Source of the DNA: an uncultured Roseburia sp.
Lineage (GTDB): Bacteria; Bacillota; Clostridia; Lachnospirales; Lachnospiraceae
Direction of reading: 5' to 3'
NCBI GenBank assembly: GCA_910584215.1
Contig: CAJTYI010000003.1
Span: forward strand, 20,754-84,753
Length of the DNA: 64,000 bases
Shown here piece by piece: positions 62,245 through 64,000 of the stretch; the first letter of the stretch is position 1; the number at the start of each line of letters is the position of its first letter. A model generated the notes under the pieces. The model searched no databases and was not told where the DNA came from. It saw nothing but the letters and a program-made list of their open reading frames with translations. Both the position numbers and the translations under genes were made by a program.

Positions 62245-63562
62245 TATACTTCGTGCTGGTGAGGGCTAAAAGTCCCATTGGCCCCCTCGCATGAAGCTTT
62301 TGCGTGCTGATGCCGATCTCCGCGCCGAACCCAAATTCAAATCCATCGGAAAAACGGGTGGACGCATTGACATAAACGCAGGCGGCATCGACTTCATTTA
62401 AAAACTTCTCTGCATTGGCATAGTTATTGGTGATAATAGCCTCGGAATGTCCGGTGTTGTAGCGGTTGATATGGGTGATCGCCTCATCGACGGAGCCCAC
62501 CGTTTTTGCGGAAATGATATAATCGAGATATTCCGTTCCCCAATCGTTCTCGTCCGCTTCCCGGATTAGCTCCCGCCGCAAACCTGCCCAGTTATAATCG
62601 GCGTCAGCTGCTGTTTTTTCAGCACCGCTTACAGCGATATTTGCTGCTGTTTTCTCTGCACCATCAAAAGCGGCGTCTGCCGCGGCAAAAGCAGCCGCGT
62701 CACCGCGAAACTCTACGTTTTTCTGCTGCAGTGCCCTTAAAACATAGGGGACAAAAGTATCGACAATCGCCTCATGGATAACGAGAGATTCACAGGCATT
62801 GCACACACCGATGCGCTGCGTCTTTGCATTGACAATAATATCCGCCGCCATATCAAAATCCGCGCTCTCGTCCACATAGATATGGCAGTTACCGGTTCCG
62901 GTTTCGATGACGGGGATCGTCGCCTGGTTTACCACCGCGCGGATTAAGCCCGCGCCCCCTCTTGGAATCAAAACGTTGACATAATCGTTCATTTTCATAA
63001 ACGCCGCCGCCGTCTCTCTGTCGGTGGCTTCAATCAATGATGCCGCCGCACCGGGAAGTCCCTGACGCGCCAACGTCTGCTGTAAGACATTTACGATCGC
63101 GATATTAGAACAGATCGCATCACTGCCGCCCTTTAAAATCACCACATTACCTGTCTTAAAACATAGGCCAAACGCATCTACCGTGACATTGGGGCGCGCC
63201 TCATAGATCATTCCCACGACGCCGAGCGGTACGCGTTTTTTCCCGATCATCAGGCCGTTGGGACGACGTTTCATGGAAAGTACCTCCCCGATCGGGTCCT
63301 CTAAGGCGGCCACCTGCCGTAATCCCCGTGCAATCTGTTCAATGCGCTCTTCATCGAGCAGCAGACGGTCAATCAACGCCTCTGGCATATTATGATTCCT
63401 GCCGTTGGCAACATCCTTGGCGTTGGCATCTATAATCGCCCTGGCATTGGCCGTCAGGGCATCCGCCGCCGCAAGCAGCACTCTATTTTTTTCGTCGGTG
63501 CCAAGCTTTCCGACCACATAGCTGGCTTCTTTTGCCCTCTTACATATTTCTAATAAATCCAT
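62213..63562 (-). CDS. proA: Gamma-glutamyl phosphate reductase (glutamate-5-semialdehyde dehydrogenase)
   Basis: Second step of proline synthesis. Family motifs: [69 protein letters not shown], the catalytic Cys segment [16 protein letters not shown], and [36 protein letters not shown]. At 449 residues it exceeds the usual ~415 because of an Ala-rich insertion (about residues 287-321) just after EFRGDA. The ATG at 63560-63562 follows GGAGG by 6 nt. It lies 72 bp after the 5-formyl-THF cyclo-ligase gene; proB is not visible. Confidence 0.95.
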   Translation of the reverse strand: MDLLEICKRAKEASYVVGKLGTDEKNRVLLAAADALTANARAIIDANAKDVANGRNHNMPEALIDRLLLDEERIEQIARGLRQVAALEDPIGEVLSMKRRPNGLMIGKKRVPLGVVGMIYEARPNVTVDAFGLCFKTGNVVILKGGSDAICSNIAIVNVLQQTLARQGLPGAAASLIEATDRETAAAFMKMNDYVNVLIPRGGAGLIRAVVNQATIPVIETGTGNCHIYVDESADFDMAADIIVNAKTQRIGVCNACESLVIHEAIVDTFVPYVLRALQQKNVEFRGDAAAFAAADAAFDGAEKTAANIAVSGAEKTAADADYNWAGLRRELIREADENDWGTEYLDYIISAKTVGSVDEAITHINRYNTGHSEAIITNNYANAEKFLNEVDAACVYVNASTRFSDGFEFGFGAEIGISTQKLHARGPMGLLALTSTKYIIYGNGQVRP

Positions 63563-63634
63563 ACGCTTCCTCCCATTACTGTCAAACTGGTCGTTTTGCA
63601 ACATACCTAACGAATATCTGCCTCTGGCACACTA

Positions 63635-64000
63635 TTAAGGCACATACCATGCTGTTTCGGTACACACGACATGCATCCTCACGTCAGTAGGTTGTGTCGT
63701 GAGCCGTTCCTCAAGTTGATGCTCATATGCGACGGAAATCCTGCATATTTTGTCATATCTTGCAAGATATCTGTCGTAATAACCCTTGCCGTAGCCGTAG
63801 CGGCCGCCTTCTCTGTCGAACACCACCCCCGGCACCAGCATGACGCCTTCCGCGCACGAAACCAGTTCACAACTCTCCTTTGGCTCCATCACATGAAAGC
63901 GCCCTTCTGTCACCTGTGAGAGGGAGGTGATCTGATAAAATTCCATCGAACAGCCCCCGCCTGTTCTCGGAAGAGCCACCCGCTTTCCCTCACACAGCGC
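63635..64000 (-). CDS. 5-formyltetrahydrofolate cyclo-ligase, 5' end beyond window
   Basis: The last 121 codons of a 5-FCL/YgfA-family enzyme, which converts 5-formyl-THF to 5,10-methenyl-THF with ATP. The segment ALPRTGGGCSMEFYQITS, ELVSCAEGVMLVPGVVFDREGGRYGYGKGYYDRYLARY carries the conserved PGVxFDxxGxRxGxGxGYYDR signature; C-terminal HVVCTETAWYVP follows. The frame is open to the window edge, so the N-terminal P-loop-like region is missing. It precedes proA, a frequent arrangement. Confidence 0.94.
   Translation of the reverse strand, partial: ALCEGKRVALPRTGGGCSMEFYQITSLSQVTEGRFHVMEPKESCELVSCAEGVMLVPGVVFDREGGRYGYGKGYYDRYLARYDKICRISVAYEHQLEERLTTQPTDVRMHVVCTETAWYVP

Overview
The window looks like a chromosomal segment of a spore-forming Lachnospiraceae (Clostridia). 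Evidence is an alpha/beta-type small acid-soluble spore protein, GerW/YtfJ and YlbJ homologues, ShortHisG+HisZ histidine synthesis, and Firmicutes-type gene blocks (yicC-remA-gmk-rpoZ; rpmB-yloU-fakA-recG; rsmD-coaD-ylbJ; ytfI-ytfJ). The genus cannot be told from the sequence. No rRNA, tRNA, CRISPR array, prophage or intact insertion sequence was seen. Most of the window is a housekeeping backbone read mainly from the minus strand.

Layout. 1-3.0 kb: hisZ-hisG-hisD, with hisD cut by the window edge. 3.1-8.1 kb: recU, a DtxR/MntR-type regulator, two pseudouridine synthases flanking a YgiQ radical SAM protein. 8.1-14.6 kb: M23 peptidase, PepD, YlbJ, a coiled-coil protein, coaD, rsmD, a CinA-C protein, a 163-bp imperfect palindrome, and pgsA. 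14.6-18.1 kb: rimO, rpoZ, gmk, remA, yicC, probably one transcript from a strong promoter at 18.08 kb. 18.1-23.6 kb: a 1309-residue hybrid sensor kinase preceded by a solute-binding lipoprotein with no transporter genes. 23.8-28.5 kb: a helical-bundle protein, an HPr-like protein whose tail and terminator are tandemly duplicated, rqcH, a decayed LTA-synthase-like gene, and a spore protein gene. 28.6-33.2 kb: recG, fakA, yloU, rpmB.

34.6-43.4 kb is a uronate-catabolism locus: uxaB and uxaA on the minus strand, then on the plus strand a LacI-type regulator, uxaC, kduI and an RpiB/LacAB-family isomerase, plus a TIM-barrel sugar isomerase with its own -10 box. Each of the two divergent promoters has a LacI-type operator just downstream of its -10, which suggests local-inducer control (inference). 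Hairpins fill the gaps between uxaC, kduI and the RpiB-like gene.

43.4-50 kb: an RsiV-like anti-sigma factor and its ECF sigma factor with a candidate autoregulated promoter, a secreted fibronectin-III protein, a 48-residue membrane protein with a TTG start, gerW with a DUF2953 partner carrying 45-bp coding repeats, a small unknown protein, a Nudix hydrolase and a small lipoprotein. 50-60 kb: a PBP2/FtsW-RodA pair, a U32-family protein, zapA, ruvB-ruvA, a Gx transporter with a NusG-II protein, and miaB. 60-64 kb: an AraC regulator divergent from a MATE transporter, proA with an inserted repeat-rich loop, and the 3' part of a 5-formyl-THF cyclo-ligase gene.

No wholly new multi-gene system is obvious. 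The items most worth following are the 163-bp palindrome, the solute-binding protein/hybrid kinase pair, the KduI plus RpiB-like isomerase pair with its intercistronic hairpins, and several small or remodelled genes.
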